NCBI GenBank assembly: GCA_964513075.1
Contig: CAZELR010000019.1
Coordinates: 3,578 to 67,577, forward strand
Length of the DNA stretch: 64,000 bases
Direction of reading: 5' to 3'
DNA from: DAOUBP01 sp964513075
Lineage (GTDB): Bacteria; Chloroflexota; Anaerolineae; CG2-30-64-16
Positions 50,035 through 57,756 of the stretch are shown here, piece after piece (position 1 is the stretch's first letter; each line of letters starts with the position of its first letter). Both the position numbers and the translations under genes were made by a program. Under the pieces are notes generated by a model. That model was given only the letters and a program-made list of their open reading frames with translations, did not search any database and was not told the DNA's origin.

Positions 50035-51015
50035 TCAGCCCACTGTGAAGCGTGTTGCGCCCGCCTGCCGAGCCAATTCAAGGACTAGTTTAGCGGCGCG
50101 GGCGTCCGTCACCAGGCAGGCGCAATAGCGCCCGCGCAGGCCGGCCAGGATGGCACGAGCCTTGCCTGTCCCGCCGGACACAGCAATCACGCGCGGGATG
50201 CGTCGCAGAGATTCGGCATCCAGGCTGATCGCACGCCGATTGGCCGGGATGTCCAGCCAGTTGCCGTTTTCGTCGAACTGGTGGGCCACAACATCGCCCA
50301 CCACGCCGTTTGCTATCAGCGACTCGATTTCGGCGCGGCTAAGGTAGCCGGCGCGCAGCAGGCTGGATAGTTCGGGCTGCGGCGTGCCGATGCCGATCAC
50401 TGCTACGTCGGCCCGTGCGGCTAGCGTCAAGGTTTCTACGATGGTGCGTTCACGCCGCAGCGCTGTCGCCACCGCTTCGTCTTCCACCAACAGCGGTGCT
50501 GACAGGAAACGAAATGAGGCATGCAGCTTCTGCGCCAACCAGCGCCCCAATTCCGCACCGTCCACCAAAGGATCGCCGTGGCCGACTGCGCCGATAAGCT
50601 GGACCACGGTGGCGTCCAACACGGGGGTGCTGGGCATCGCACTCACAACGGCATGTACCGAAGTCCCCCAACTCAATCCGATGATGATTCCCGGGTGTAA
50701 CGCCTGCTGCAAACAGCGCGCCCCCAGCTCGCCGAGACGCTTGAGGAGTATCGTATAGTCATCGGGCGGCTCGGCCAAAACGTGGGCGCTGACCAAGCCA
50801 AACTCGGCGCACAGCCGCCGTTCCAATTCGGCATCGGTCCGCAGCGGGTAGTGTACCTTGATCTCGACCAGCCCCACTTCGCGCGCCTGATCCAACATGC
50901 GCGAGACCATTGAGCGCGATTTGTCGATGCGCTTTGCAATCTCGGCCTGGTCCAGACTCTCCTCGTAATACCACATCGCCACTTGCGCCAGAAGATCTAT
51001 GCGAACATCATCCAT
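50035..51015 (-). CDS. SorC-family sugar-binding transcriptional regulator
   Basis: A 326-residue regulator. The ATG at 51015 (MDDVRIDLLAQVAMWYYEES) has GAGGAG upstream. The N-terminal helix-turn-helix is LDQAEIAKRIDKSRSMVSRM. The sugar-phosphate-binding domain has GIIIGLSWGTSVHAVVSAMP, VVQLIGAVGHGDPLVDGAEL, ADVAVIGIGTPQPE and VIAVSGGTGKARAILAGLRG, the last two being the usual phosphosugar loop regions. SorC proteins sense phosphorylated sugars, so the effector is probably a phosphate from the kinases encoded upstream. A promoter and a dyad lie ahead of it. Confidence 0.93.
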   Translation of the reverse strand: MDDVRIDLLAQVAMWYYEESLDQAEIAKRIDKSRSMVSRMLDQAREVGLVEIKVHYPLRTDAELERRLCAEFGLVSAHVLAEPPDDYTILLKRLGELGARCLQQALHPGIIIGLSWGTSVHAVVSAMPSTPVLDATVVQLIGAVGHGDPLVDGAELGRWLAQKLHASFRFLSAPLLVEDEAVATALRRERTIVETLTLAARADVAVIGIGTPQPELSSLLRAGYLSRAEIESLIANGVVGDVVAHQFDENGNWLDIPANRRAISLDAESLRRIPRVIAVSGGTGKARAILAGLRGRYCACLVTDARAAKLVLELARQAGATRFTVG

Positions 51016-51090
51016 ATGGCACTCCTCGGAAGTTGCGCCCCGGCACATGTGCCGCACTTTCACCTAAAACCAACCGGCGCAAGCAACCTG

Positions 51091-51116
51091 GACATCAGTT
51101 TGAAAACTCAGGTGTC
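51091..51116. promoter_or_regulatory. Dyad downstream of the SorC promoter (possible operator)
   Basis: GACATCAGTTTGAAAACTCA continues GGTGTC. Inner arms AGTTT and AAACT and outer arms GACATC and GGTGTC are each inverted. It lies about 26 bp past the -10 box, a fitting place for autoregulation by SorC. Confidence 0.45.
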
Positions 51117-51141
51117 GTCAGCTATGTCTTCTGAGTCGTTA

Positions 51142-51169
51142 ATTATACCTTGTTTTTTGCTGTTCGCAA
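51142..51169 (-). promoter_or_regulatory. Promoter of the SorC-lactonase genes
   Basis: On the minus strand TTGCGA (51169-51164) and TATAAT (51147-51142) are 16 bp apart. It allows the regulator and lactonase to be made apart from the rest of the cluster. Confidence 0.62.
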
Positions 51170-51178
51170 TTCTCTCAT

Positions 51179-51967
51179 TCACATTTGTGCAAGCCACGCC
51201 TGCGTCAGCTCGGCGATGTTCTCGAAGACATGATCGGCTCCATAGGCCGCGGCCTCTGGTCGCGAGGTGGAACCCGATAGGACCAGGATGGTGCGCAGCC
51301 CGGCACGCCGACCGCCCTCCATATCGGTGTCGATGCGGTCGCCCAGCGTGGCGGTCGTTACTGGCTTGGCCCCCATCGCCGCCATCGCCTGCTCGAACAT
51401 AGTCGGCTCTGGCTTGCCGATTGCGATGGGTTGTACTTCTGCACCGGTGGCGATGGCGGCGATCAGCGCGCCGGTGCCGGGCACCAACCCCTCCTCGGTC
51501 GGCCGGGTCGGGTCGAGGTTGGTGGCAACGAACAGCGCGCCCTGGCGTATCAACAGGCACGCCCGTTTGATCTTATCGAAGGTGACACCCCAGTCGATAC
51601 TTGCCGCTACCACAGCCACGTCTTCGTCAGCCAGCTTGAAACCGGCCTCGGCGATAGCCGTGCGCAGCGAGGCCTCTCCGAACACGTGCACGCGCGTGCC
51701 CGGCGGAAAGCGATCTGCCAGCCAACGCGCCGTGGCCGTGCCCGACGTGATGATCTTATCTGCTCCGACCTCAGCGCCCATTTTATTCAGTTTGGCTGCA
51801 TACTGCTGGGGCGTGCTGCCTGAGTTGTTCGTGGCCAGCCTGAATCCGATGCCGTGCTCATGCAGGAAGTCAAAGAACTCCGGCAGTTTTGGCAACGGGT
51901 CATTGCCCCGGTAGAGAACCCCGTCCATGTCGATAACGAGGTGTTTGATGTCGTGTAAGTTCGGCAA
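51179..51967 (-). CDS. HAD-superfamily phosphatase (NagD/AraL-like)
   Basis: A 262-residue HAD hydrolase of the NagD type with a type IIA cap. Motif I is LVIDMDGVLYRGNDPLP with D13 and D15; motif II is RLATNNSGSTPQQYAAK; motifs III and IV are PIAIGKPEPTMFEQAMAAMG and TATLGDRIDTDMEGGRRAGL. Such enzymes remove phosphate from small sugar phosphates or p-nitrophenyl phosphate-like compounds. Its place after the two sugar kinases suggests it clears sugar phosphates that build up, as proposed for AraL. It starts 92 bp after the LyxK-like gene, across a repeat array. Confidence 0.9.
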   Translation of the reverse strand: MPNLHDIKHLVIDMDGVLYRGNDPLPKLPEFFDFLHEHGIGFRLATNNSGSTPQQYAAKLNKMGAEVGADKIITSGTATARWLADRFPPGTRVHVFGEASLRTAIAEAGFKLADEDVAVVAASIDWGVTFDKIKRACLLIRQGALFVATNLDPTRPTEEGLVPGTGALIAAIATGAEVQPIAIGKPEPTMFEQAMAAMGAKPVTTATLGDRIDTDMEGGRRAGLRTILVLSGSTSRPEAAAYGADHVFENIAELTQAWLAQM

Positions 51968-51979
51968 AGATAGAACTCC

Positions 51980-52071
51980 TGGTGCGTGGTGCGCATTGTG
52001 TGGTGCGTACTACGGTACGCTTGCTATCCGCCATCCGCCATCCGCTATTCGCTGATGCGCTATTCGCTCAG
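51980..52071. repeat. Low-complexity repeats between the kinase and HAD genes
   Basis: TGGTGCGTGGTGCGCATTGT runs on to 52010 and is the reverse of the ACGCACCAC array in oraE. A second array (52029-52071) is made of CCGCCATCCGCCATCCGC and ATTCGCT units and supplies the last codons and TAG of the LyxK-like kinase. Confidence 0.8.
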
Positions 52072-53601
52072 CTTTGCCAGCCGGTCCCACGGCTCCTTCA
52101 TAGCTTCCAGGATGTGCGTGTACTCCCGGTAGCGGGCCAGGTAGGCGGGTGCAGTCTCGGGATTGGGTTGGTGCACGCGTTCGACCTTCACAACCCTGGC
52201 GACGGCGTCGGCATAATCGCGGTAGACGCCGGCCCCTATGCCGGCCGCCAGCGCCACCCCGCGCGCAGCCACTTCCGCGCCTTCTGGCACCTCGATGGGC
52301 AGTTGCAGCGCGTCCGAGAATATCTGCGTCCACACCTGGCTGTGCGAACCTCCGCCGGTCATGCGCGCCTTCTCGATCACGGCGCCAGCGGCGCGTAGTT
52401 TTCCGATGTGGCTCATGTGCCCGTAAACGACCCCTTCATATAGGGCGCGCAGTACGTGCGTCTTGGTGTGCCACGCGCCCAGGCCGTAGAATCCAGCGCG
52501 CGCGGTCGCCTGCACATCGGAACCGAACAGATAGGGATGGAAGATGACGTTGGTGCTGCCTGGCGCCAGGGAAGCTACTTTTTCGTTGCATACATCGTAC
52601 ACCGAGATGCCGCGGTCCTGGGCCTCCTGCTTTTCCTCCCAGCAGAAGTTGTTTACGAACCATTCCAGGTTGGTGGCCGACGTTGCGCTGCCTTCAAGGG
52701 TCAACCACATCCCTGGGACCGCAAACAGCGAGCTCAGGAAGAGCCGCTTGTCGATGATGGGATCGTTGGTCACGACTTCGTTGATGCTCCATGTGCCCGC
52801 GACGATGCAGAGGTCGCCCTCGCCGATGACCCCGGAGCCGATCGCCGCGGCATCGATGTCGAACAGGCCCCCGGTCACCGGCGTCCCCGCGGCCAGCCCG
52901 GTCAGCCGGGCGGCCTCCGGCGTCACATGGCCGGCAATTTCGTGACCCCAGACCGGCTGCGGCAGTGCTGGCAGGATCTCGGGGATTCCGTAAATCTCCA
53001 GGAGCTCGCGCGAATAGCCCCGATGGGGCGAATCGAACAGGCCGCTGCCGCTGATGATCGAATAGTCGGTGGTGTGCACGCCGGTCAGGCAGTATTTGAT
53101 GAAATCCGTGCACAGCATGACCTTGCCGATTCTGTAATAGCTGTCCGGCTCGTGCTGCTTCAGCCAGGCCAACAGGACGCGCGGCTGTCCGGCCCAACAC
53201 GATTGCCGAACAAAAGGAAAGGCCTGGTCGTGCACCCCTCCCGGCCGGTTCCACTCGTCCATGATGTCGGCTGCACGCCCGTCCATGGACGCGATGCTGG
53301 GGCGAAGTGCCTTGCCGTCCCGGTCCGTCACGTACAGGCCATTGCCGTGGCCCGAATTGCCGACGGCCAGGATATCGTTGGGCGCGATGCCCGATGCCTC
53401 AACCACCTCATGGATCGCTTCGGCCGTCTTCCGCCAAACGAGGTCCATGTCCCGTTCGGTATAGCCGGGCTTGGGATACTGCACTTCGATCTTGCGGCTA
53501 GCGACCCTGACCGTGCGGCCTGCCAGGTCGAAGATCGCCGCCTTGGAGAGGGTGAGGCCGTTGTCAATTCCCATGAGGTACTTGCCCGCTGATTGGCGCA
53601 T
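52060..53601 (-). CDS. FGGY-family kinase, LyxK-like (L-xylulose kinase)
   Basis: A 513-residue FGGY sugar kinase. The ATG at 53601 has AGAGGAG six bases upstream; the ATG at 53607 abuts that site. The ATP loop is LMGIDNGLTLSKAAIFD. PGYTERDMDLVW, HDQAFPFVRQSCWAGQPRVL, VTGGLFDIDAAAIGSG, CIVAGTWSINE and RMTGGGSHSQVWTQIFSDAL match LyxK, the enzyme that phosphorylates L-xylulose. Together with the UlaE-like epimerase gene this supports an L-xylulose or L-lyxose route, though the exact substrate is inferred. The last codons come from a repeat. It is the second of two kinases, 12 bp after the FucK-like gene. Confidence 0.85.
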   Translation of the reverse strand: MRQSAGKYLMGIDNGLTLSKAAIFDLAGRTVRVASRKIEVQYPKPGYTERDMDLVWRKTAEAIHEVVEASGIAPNDILAVGNSGHGNGLYVTDRDGKALRPSIASMDGRAADIMDEWNRPGGVHDQAFPFVRQSCWAGQPRVLLAWLKQHEPDSYYRIGKVMLCTDFIKYCLTGVHTTDYSIISGSGLFDSPHRGYSRELLEIYGIPEILPALPQPVWGHEIAGHVTPEAARLTGLAAGTPVTGGLFDIDAAAIGSGVIGEGDLCIVAGTWSINEVVTNDPIIDKRLFLSSLFAVPGMWLTLEGSATSATNLEWFVNNFCWEEKQEAQDRGISVYDVCNEKVASLAPGSTNVIFHPYLFGSDVQATARAGFYGLGAWHTKTHVLRALYEGVVYGHMSHIGKLRAAGAVIEKARMTGGGSHSQVWTQIFSDALQLPIEVPEGAEVAARGVALAAGIGAGVYRDYADAVARVVKVERVHQPNPETAPAYLARYREYTHILEAMKEPWDRLAKLSE

Positions 53602-53613
53602 AGACATCTCCTC

Positions 53614-55161
53614 TTAACCCAGAAAGCGATCGGAAAGCTGATGACTGATTGGCGCCAGCGCGTCGTAGAGCTGCTTGTAGATCGGAAACAGCTCGGCGTA
53701 ACGGGCAGTCACCCTGAGGTCCGGCTCGTACATCGTGCCCGGCTTCCTGACCTGCTCGAACGCGTCCTGCTCGTCCTGGTAGATTCCTACGCCCACGCCG
53801 GCCAGCATGGCCGCCCCCAGAGGCGTGGCCTGCGCGACTTCCGGCGCTTCGATGGGGCGGCCCACCATGTCGGCCTTGTTTTGCATCCAGAACTTGTTGC
53901 GGAGCGCGCCGCCGACGACCACGAGCTTGTCGAACGCTACGCCTAGATCATTCTGCATCGTCTTGACGATGTCCAGGAACTGGTAATCCAGCCCCTCGAT
54001 GATCGCCCGCAGCATGTCGTCCTTGGTGACGAAACTGCTGAGGCCGACGAAGCCCGCCAGCGACCGGCTGTCCACCGTCGGACACCCCGCGCCCGACATG
54101 TGGGGCAGGAACATCGCCCCGCGCGCGCCCACCGGCGACCTGGCTGCGTCTGCCATCAGGATGTCCCAATCCACGCCGCCGCAGCTTTCGGCCGCGTGTT
54201 TCGCCTCAAAGCCGTACTCTTTGCGGTACCACTCCAGCATGTCGGACGAGACCGCGCCGCCCCAGATGGTATAAAGATCGCGGGCGACGTGGGCTTCCAC
54301 TGTCACGCCGGTGCGCTGTGCGGCGGGGGTCAACACCGGCTGGCGGGTGGCGGCCAGCACGATCTCCCATGTGCCGCTGACGTCGAGGATGACACCCGGC
54401 CGGATGGCGCCCACCGGGAGCGCGCCGCACAGGTAGTCGTGTCCGCCCAGCACTACGGGTGTTCCCGCCGGCAGGCCAGTGGCTTCGGCCGCCGCCGCAG
54501 TGACTTCGCCGAGTCGCGTGCCGCTAGGGTAGGCTGGCGCCAGCAGGCGCCGCTCGATGCCGGAAAGTGCTGCGATCTCATCGGACCAGTCCAGCCGTTT
54601 TTGGTCGAAGAGCAGGGTGCAGGAGGCCATGGTGTAGTCGGTTGCAAATCTGCCCGACAACATCATATTGACATAATCTTCAACCAATAACCATTTATAG
54701 GTTCGTCTGAGGATCTCAGGCTCGTGCTCGGCCATCCAAAGGAGCCGCAGGGCCGTGGAGAAGCGCCAGAGGGTGTTGCCGCCGCGTGAGAATGTTTTTT
54801 CCGGCCCGATGTTCTTGACCCACCAGTCGAATTGCGGCTGCGTCCGGGGGCAGTGCCAGCTAATAAACGGGTAGAGCCAGCGGCCTTTCTCGTCGACAGG
54901 GACGCCGTCCATGCCCATGCCGGTGACGGCGACGCCCGCGATCTGTGTCGGGTCCCCGATTTGCGCGATGGCTTCCTGCATGGCTGCTGCGCTGCCACCC
55001 CAGATCTGATCGGGCATCCAGACGGTCCATTCCGGATGTGCCGGTTCCGGGTGAAATTGTTCGGTCGGCCGGCACGCGCTCGCCACCGGATTGCCGGCCG
55101 TGTCGTAGATCACAGCCTTCAATGTGGTCGAGCCCAGGTCTATGCCTGCCAGATAGGTCAT
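53614..55161 (-). CDS. FGGY-family kinase, FucK-like (L-fuculokinase)
   Basis: A 515-residue FGGY kinase. The ATP loop is LAGIDLGSTTLKAVIYD. The stretch GVPVDEKGRWLYPFISWHCP followed by RT closely resembles the FucK segment, as does GRFATDYTMASCTLLFDQ. VILDVSGTWEIVLA and VVVGGALRNKFWMQNKADM are the ATP-binding and hinge regions. L-fuculose is therefore the best guess at a substrate, with D-xylulose or others possible. It lies 9 bp after the UROD-like gene and 12 bp before the LyxK-like kinase, clearly in one operon. Confidence 0.85.
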   Translation of the reverse strand: MTYLAGIDLGSTTLKAVIYDTAGNPVASACRPTEQFHPEPAHPEWTVWMPDQIWGGSAAAMQEAIAQIGDPTQIAGVAVTGMGMDGVPVDEKGRWLYPFISWHCPRTQPQFDWWVKNIGPEKTFSRGGNTLWRFSTALRLLWMAEHEPEILRRTYKWLLVEDYVNMMLSGRFATDYTMASCTLLFDQKRLDWSDEIAALSGIERRLLAPAYPSGTRLGEVTAAAAEATGLPAGTPVVLGGHDYLCGALPVGAIRPGVILDVSGTWEIVLAATRQPVLTPAAQRTGVTVEAHVARDLYTIWGGAVSSDMLEWYRKEYGFEAKHAAESCGGVDWDILMADAARSPVGARGAMFLPHMSGAGCPTVDSRSLAGFVGLSSFVTKDDMLRAIIEGLDYQFLDIVKTMQNDLGVAFDKLVVVGGALRNKFWMQNKADMVGRPIEAPEVAQATPLGAAMLAGVGVGIYQDEQDAFEQVRKPGTMYEPDLRVTARYAELFPIYKQLYDALAPISHQLSDRFLG

Positions 55162-55170
55162 CGCACTCCC

Positions 55171-56229
55171 TCAGTGAGTTGTTAGCGCGTGCAACTCCCT
55201 CATCGGATAGCTGCCGAACTCCTGCAGCGTCTGCAGCATGGCCATGTAGTTCTCCGGTTTGACCCCCGAATGAATGCTGTTGCTGGACGATAGGATGAAG
55301 CCGCCGCCCGGCATCCCTGCACGCAACGCTTGCTTGGTCGCTTCAACGGTTTCCTTGATCGAGCCGAAGGTCAGCAAATCCGCACAATCCACGTTGCCTT
55401 TGATCGCAATCTGGGCGCCATACTTTGCCTTGACTTCGGCAATGCTCATGCCGCCCGTCGGGTCAATGGGGTCGAGGCAATCGATGCCGGAGTCCACGAT
55501 CATGTCCAGGATCGGCCAAAGGTTGCCGTCGGTGTGCTTAATAACCAGCAGGCCCAGCTCTTTGAAACCGCCTATGACCCGGCACAGGCCCGGATAAAAG
55601 AGCTTGCGGAAGTGCCGCGGCGACATCAGCGGGCCTCTGCTGGAGGCATAGTCGTCGCCGGTGTAAACAATCTTCACGCCTCGTGCGACGAGTTCTTTGG
55701 CCATCACCAGATTGATCTCCACCGACATGTCCACCAACGCCTGCACCAGCTTCGGCTCCGTGACGATGCCCATCAACAGGGCTTCCATGCCCATTAAGTA
55801 GCGGGGCAGCGAGAAGACGTCGTTCAGGTGGACGATGACGGCGTAGCGGTCGCCGTAGGTTGCCAGCGCTTTTTCGATCGCGTCGTAACGGCCAGGCGCA
55901 TATGGGTCAGGCGGCGTGTACTGCTCGAAGTCGGCCAGTGTCTTGATAGGTGATTCGACCTCGATGCCGTGTTCTTCCTGAGTCTTCTGGCCGATGTAGC
56001 CCCACTCGCTGCGATACCGGCCAGCGCTCAATGGTTCCTTGGCGAAGTTGGGGTCGACCAGGACGGCGTCGTGCCCCATCCGAACCGCAAATTCGTTGTG
56101 GTCCCGACAGCCAGGCAAGAGGGCATCCCGCACTTTGCGATCCACCAGCCACTCGAAATGCGGCACACGGTCAGGTTCTTGTCGCTGCAGCGCGCTCATC
56201 ACGCGTTCCCTAGAGGTTAGTTCAGTCAT
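55171..56229 (-). CDS. Uroporphyrinogen decarboxylase-like (UROD/MtaA) protein
   Basis: A 352-residue barrel protein of the UROD/methyltransferase superfamily. The first block is LTSRERVMSALQRQEPDRVP; further on are KIVYTGDDYASSRGPLMSPR, LLVIKHTDGNLWPILDMIVD and GIDCLDPIDPTGGMSIAEVK, followed by IKGNVDCADLLTFGS. These are typical of the UROD-like proteins found in sugar operons rather than of haem-pathway HemE. Zinc- or cobalamin-dependent methyl transfer is known for relatives, but the reaction here is unknown. It lies between the aldolase and the kinases with gaps of 53 bp (filled by a repeat) and 9 bp. Confidence 0.85.
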   Translation of the reverse strand: MTELTSRERVMSALQRQEPDRVPHFEWLVDRKVRDALLPGCRDHNEFAVRMGHDAVLVDPNFAKEPLSAGRYRSEWGYIGQKTQEEHGIEVESPIKTLADFEQYTPPDPYAPGRYDAIEKALATYGDRYAVIVHLNDVFSLPRYLMGMEALLMGIVTEPKLVQALVDMSVEINLVMAKELVARGVKIVYTGDDYASSRGPLMSPRHFRKLFYPGLCRVIGGFKELGLLVIKHTDGNLWPILDMIVDSGIDCLDPIDPTGGMSIAEVKAKYGAQIAIKGNVDCADLLTFGSIKETVEATKQALRAGMPGGGFILSSSNSIHSGVKPENYMAMLQTLQEFGSYPMRELHALTTH

Positions 56230-56244
56230 TTAGAACTCGCAATG

Positions 56245-56280
56245 TCCCTGACTCCTGACCCCTGACTCCTGCTCCTCGCC
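56245..56280. repeat. Low-complexity repeat between the aldolase and UROD-like genes
   Basis: TCCCTGACTCCTGACCCCTG runs on with further CTCCTG units. Its reverse complement contains CAGGAGTCAGGGAC, which also occurs in the oraE insertion at 17099-17112. Confidence 0.75.
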
Positions 56281-56282
56281 TT

Positions 56283-56927
56283 TTACTTCTGCCCGTAAAG
56301 GTTTGTATACAGATCGTCCATCTGGCCCAACTGTTCCGGCGTCAAGATGATCGGCTGGCCCCGCAGCATTGCCAGGTGGGTGATCTTAGCAATCTCCTCG
56401 ACCTCGACTGCCATCTTGGTGGCCTGCTGGGGCGAGTTGCCGATGGTGAAAACCCCATGGTTCTGCATGATGATGGCCCGCGCGTTGCCGATCTTGGCGA
56501 CGATCTCTGCGCCGATGGCCGCGCCGCCGATTGGCACGTACTTGCCCAGGGGAATCTCGCCTCCCAGCATCGCCGTAGCCGTCAGGCACGGCGGGATCGG
56601 CTGGCCCAATACCGCGAAGCTGCTCGCGTAGGGCGAGTGCGTGTGGCCGATGCCCCAGACGTCGGGTCGGTGGGCGTAGACGTAGAGATGTGTCGCGGTG
56701 TCCACCGACGGGGTCAACTGGCCCTCGATGACCTTGCCATCCATGTCTACGACGACCATGTCTTCAGGCGTCATCTCTTCGTAGCTGTAGCCGCTCGGCT
56801 TGATGACGACCAGGCCGGTCTGCGGATCGCGGCCGCTGATGTTGCCGCTCGTCATCCTGACGAGGTCATTCTTCGGCAGCTCCAGGTTGCATTTCCAAAC
56901 GATTTCACGCAGTTCCACCAGAAGCAT
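56283..56927 (-). CDS. Class II aldolase / L-ribulose-5-P 4-epimerase-like protein
   Basis: A 214-residue zinc enzyme. Metal ligands H95 and H97 (GIGHTHSPYA) and H157 (IIMQNHGVFTIG) are present, and KPSGYSYEEMTPEDMVVVD is the phosphate-site region. D76 (PSVDTATHLYVY) is at the AraD position rather than the Glu of FucA. However, the AraD catalytic Asp (in its HADYFYG block) has no equal here (LTATAMLGGEIP), and this half is closer to FucA-type aldolases. It could be an L-fuculose-1-phosphate-type aldolase or a 4-epimerase, so no symbol is given. Its 5' end overlaps the UlaE-like gene by 23 bases. Confidence 0.82.
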   Translation of the reverse strand: MLLVELREIVWKCNLELPKNDLVRMTSGNISGRDPQTGLVVIKPSGYSYEEMTPEDMVVVDMDGKVIEGQLTPSVDTATHLYVYAHRPDVWGIGHTHSPYASSFAVLGQPIPPCLTATAMLGGEIPLGKYVPIGGAAIGAEIVAKIGNARAIIMQNHGVFTIGNSPQQATKMAVEVEEIAKITHLAMLRGQPIILTPEQLGQMDDLYTNLYGQK

Positions 56928-57756
56928 CTAGCACCTCTTGATAGGGCTTGACAAATGTGCGCGCGGCGCAGGCTGAGCCGAATGGATCTCCGGTGCGATC
57001 CATGCTGCTCCACATCTCCACGACCAACGGGCCGTGATATTCGCACTCCCGCAACGCTTCGAAGGTTTCCTTGAAGGGCACGATGCCCGCACCGTACGGT
57101 ATGCCGCGGATCGTTTTCAGAACGCCGTCTTTCACGTGCATGGATATGATGTGATCTTTGGCCAGCATGAGCTGGTCCGGCGGATAGAAGCCGGCGGCAG
57201 CCAGGTTGGCCATGTCCGGGTACAATTGGAACCAGGGCGAGTTGATTGCGGTCAGCAAACGCATCGTGGCGGTGATGGACTCGCTGATGGGGACATCGAC
57301 GTTCTCCAGTCCCAACATCAGGCATGCCTGGCTGGCCCATTCGGCCCCCTGGTGGAGCCCCTCCAGCAGGAAGGCCGCCGTATCAGCGTCATGCGGCTCG
57401 GAGAAGACGTCGTATCCCGGCGCTTGGACGATCCCCAGCCCCACGTCTACGGCGAAATCGATCGCCTTACGGAAGATCTCCAGGCTGCGACGGCGCAGCT
57501 CGGGCGAGTGGCTGCCCAACGGATACGTGCGATGCGCGCTGAGGCACATCGTCAGGATGCGTACGCCGGAATTCGCGACGGCTCGGCGCAGCGCGGCTCG
57601 CTCGGCTGCCCCCCAGTCCAGCCGGGCTAGCCGCTCGTCGGTCTCGTCGATGGAGATTTCGGCGAAGTCGTAGCCAGCTTCGGCTGTGGCGGCCAGGCGT
57701 CTTTCCCAGGACCACTCGGCCGGGAGCGCTTTTTCGTAAAGGCCGACAGGGATCAT
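56905..57756 (-). CDS. ulaE: L-ribulose-5-phosphate 3-epimerase (UlaE-like)
   Basis: A 283-residue TIM-barrel enzyme that interconverts L-xylulose 5-phosphate and L-ribulose 5-phosphate. The start at 57756 reads MIPVGLYEKALPAEWSWERR and continues AEAGYDFAEISIDETDERLA and RLDW, closely matching UlaE. TMCLSAHRTYPLGS, the metal-binding Glu in CLMLGLENVDVPISESI, SPWFQLYPDMANLAA, HIISMHVKDGVLKTIRGIPY and GPLVVEMWS follow the family order. It overlaps the permease gene ahead by four bases (ATGA) and the aldolase gene behind by 23. With the LyxK-like kinase it forms the core of an L-xylulose route. Confidence 0.92.
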   Translation of the reverse strand: MIPVGLYEKALPAEWSWERRLAATAEAGYDFAEISIDETDERLARLDWGAAERAALRRAVANSGVRILTMCLSAHRTYPLGSHSPELRRRSLEIFRKAIDFAVDVGLGIVQAPGYDVFSEPHDADTAAFLLEGLHQGAEWASQACLMLGLENVDVPISESITATMRLLTAINSPWFQLYPDMANLAAAGFYPPDQLMLAKDHIISMHVKDGVLKTIRGIPYGAGIVPFKETFEALRECEYHGPLVVEMWSSMDRTGDPFGSACAARTFVKPYQEVLDASGGTA

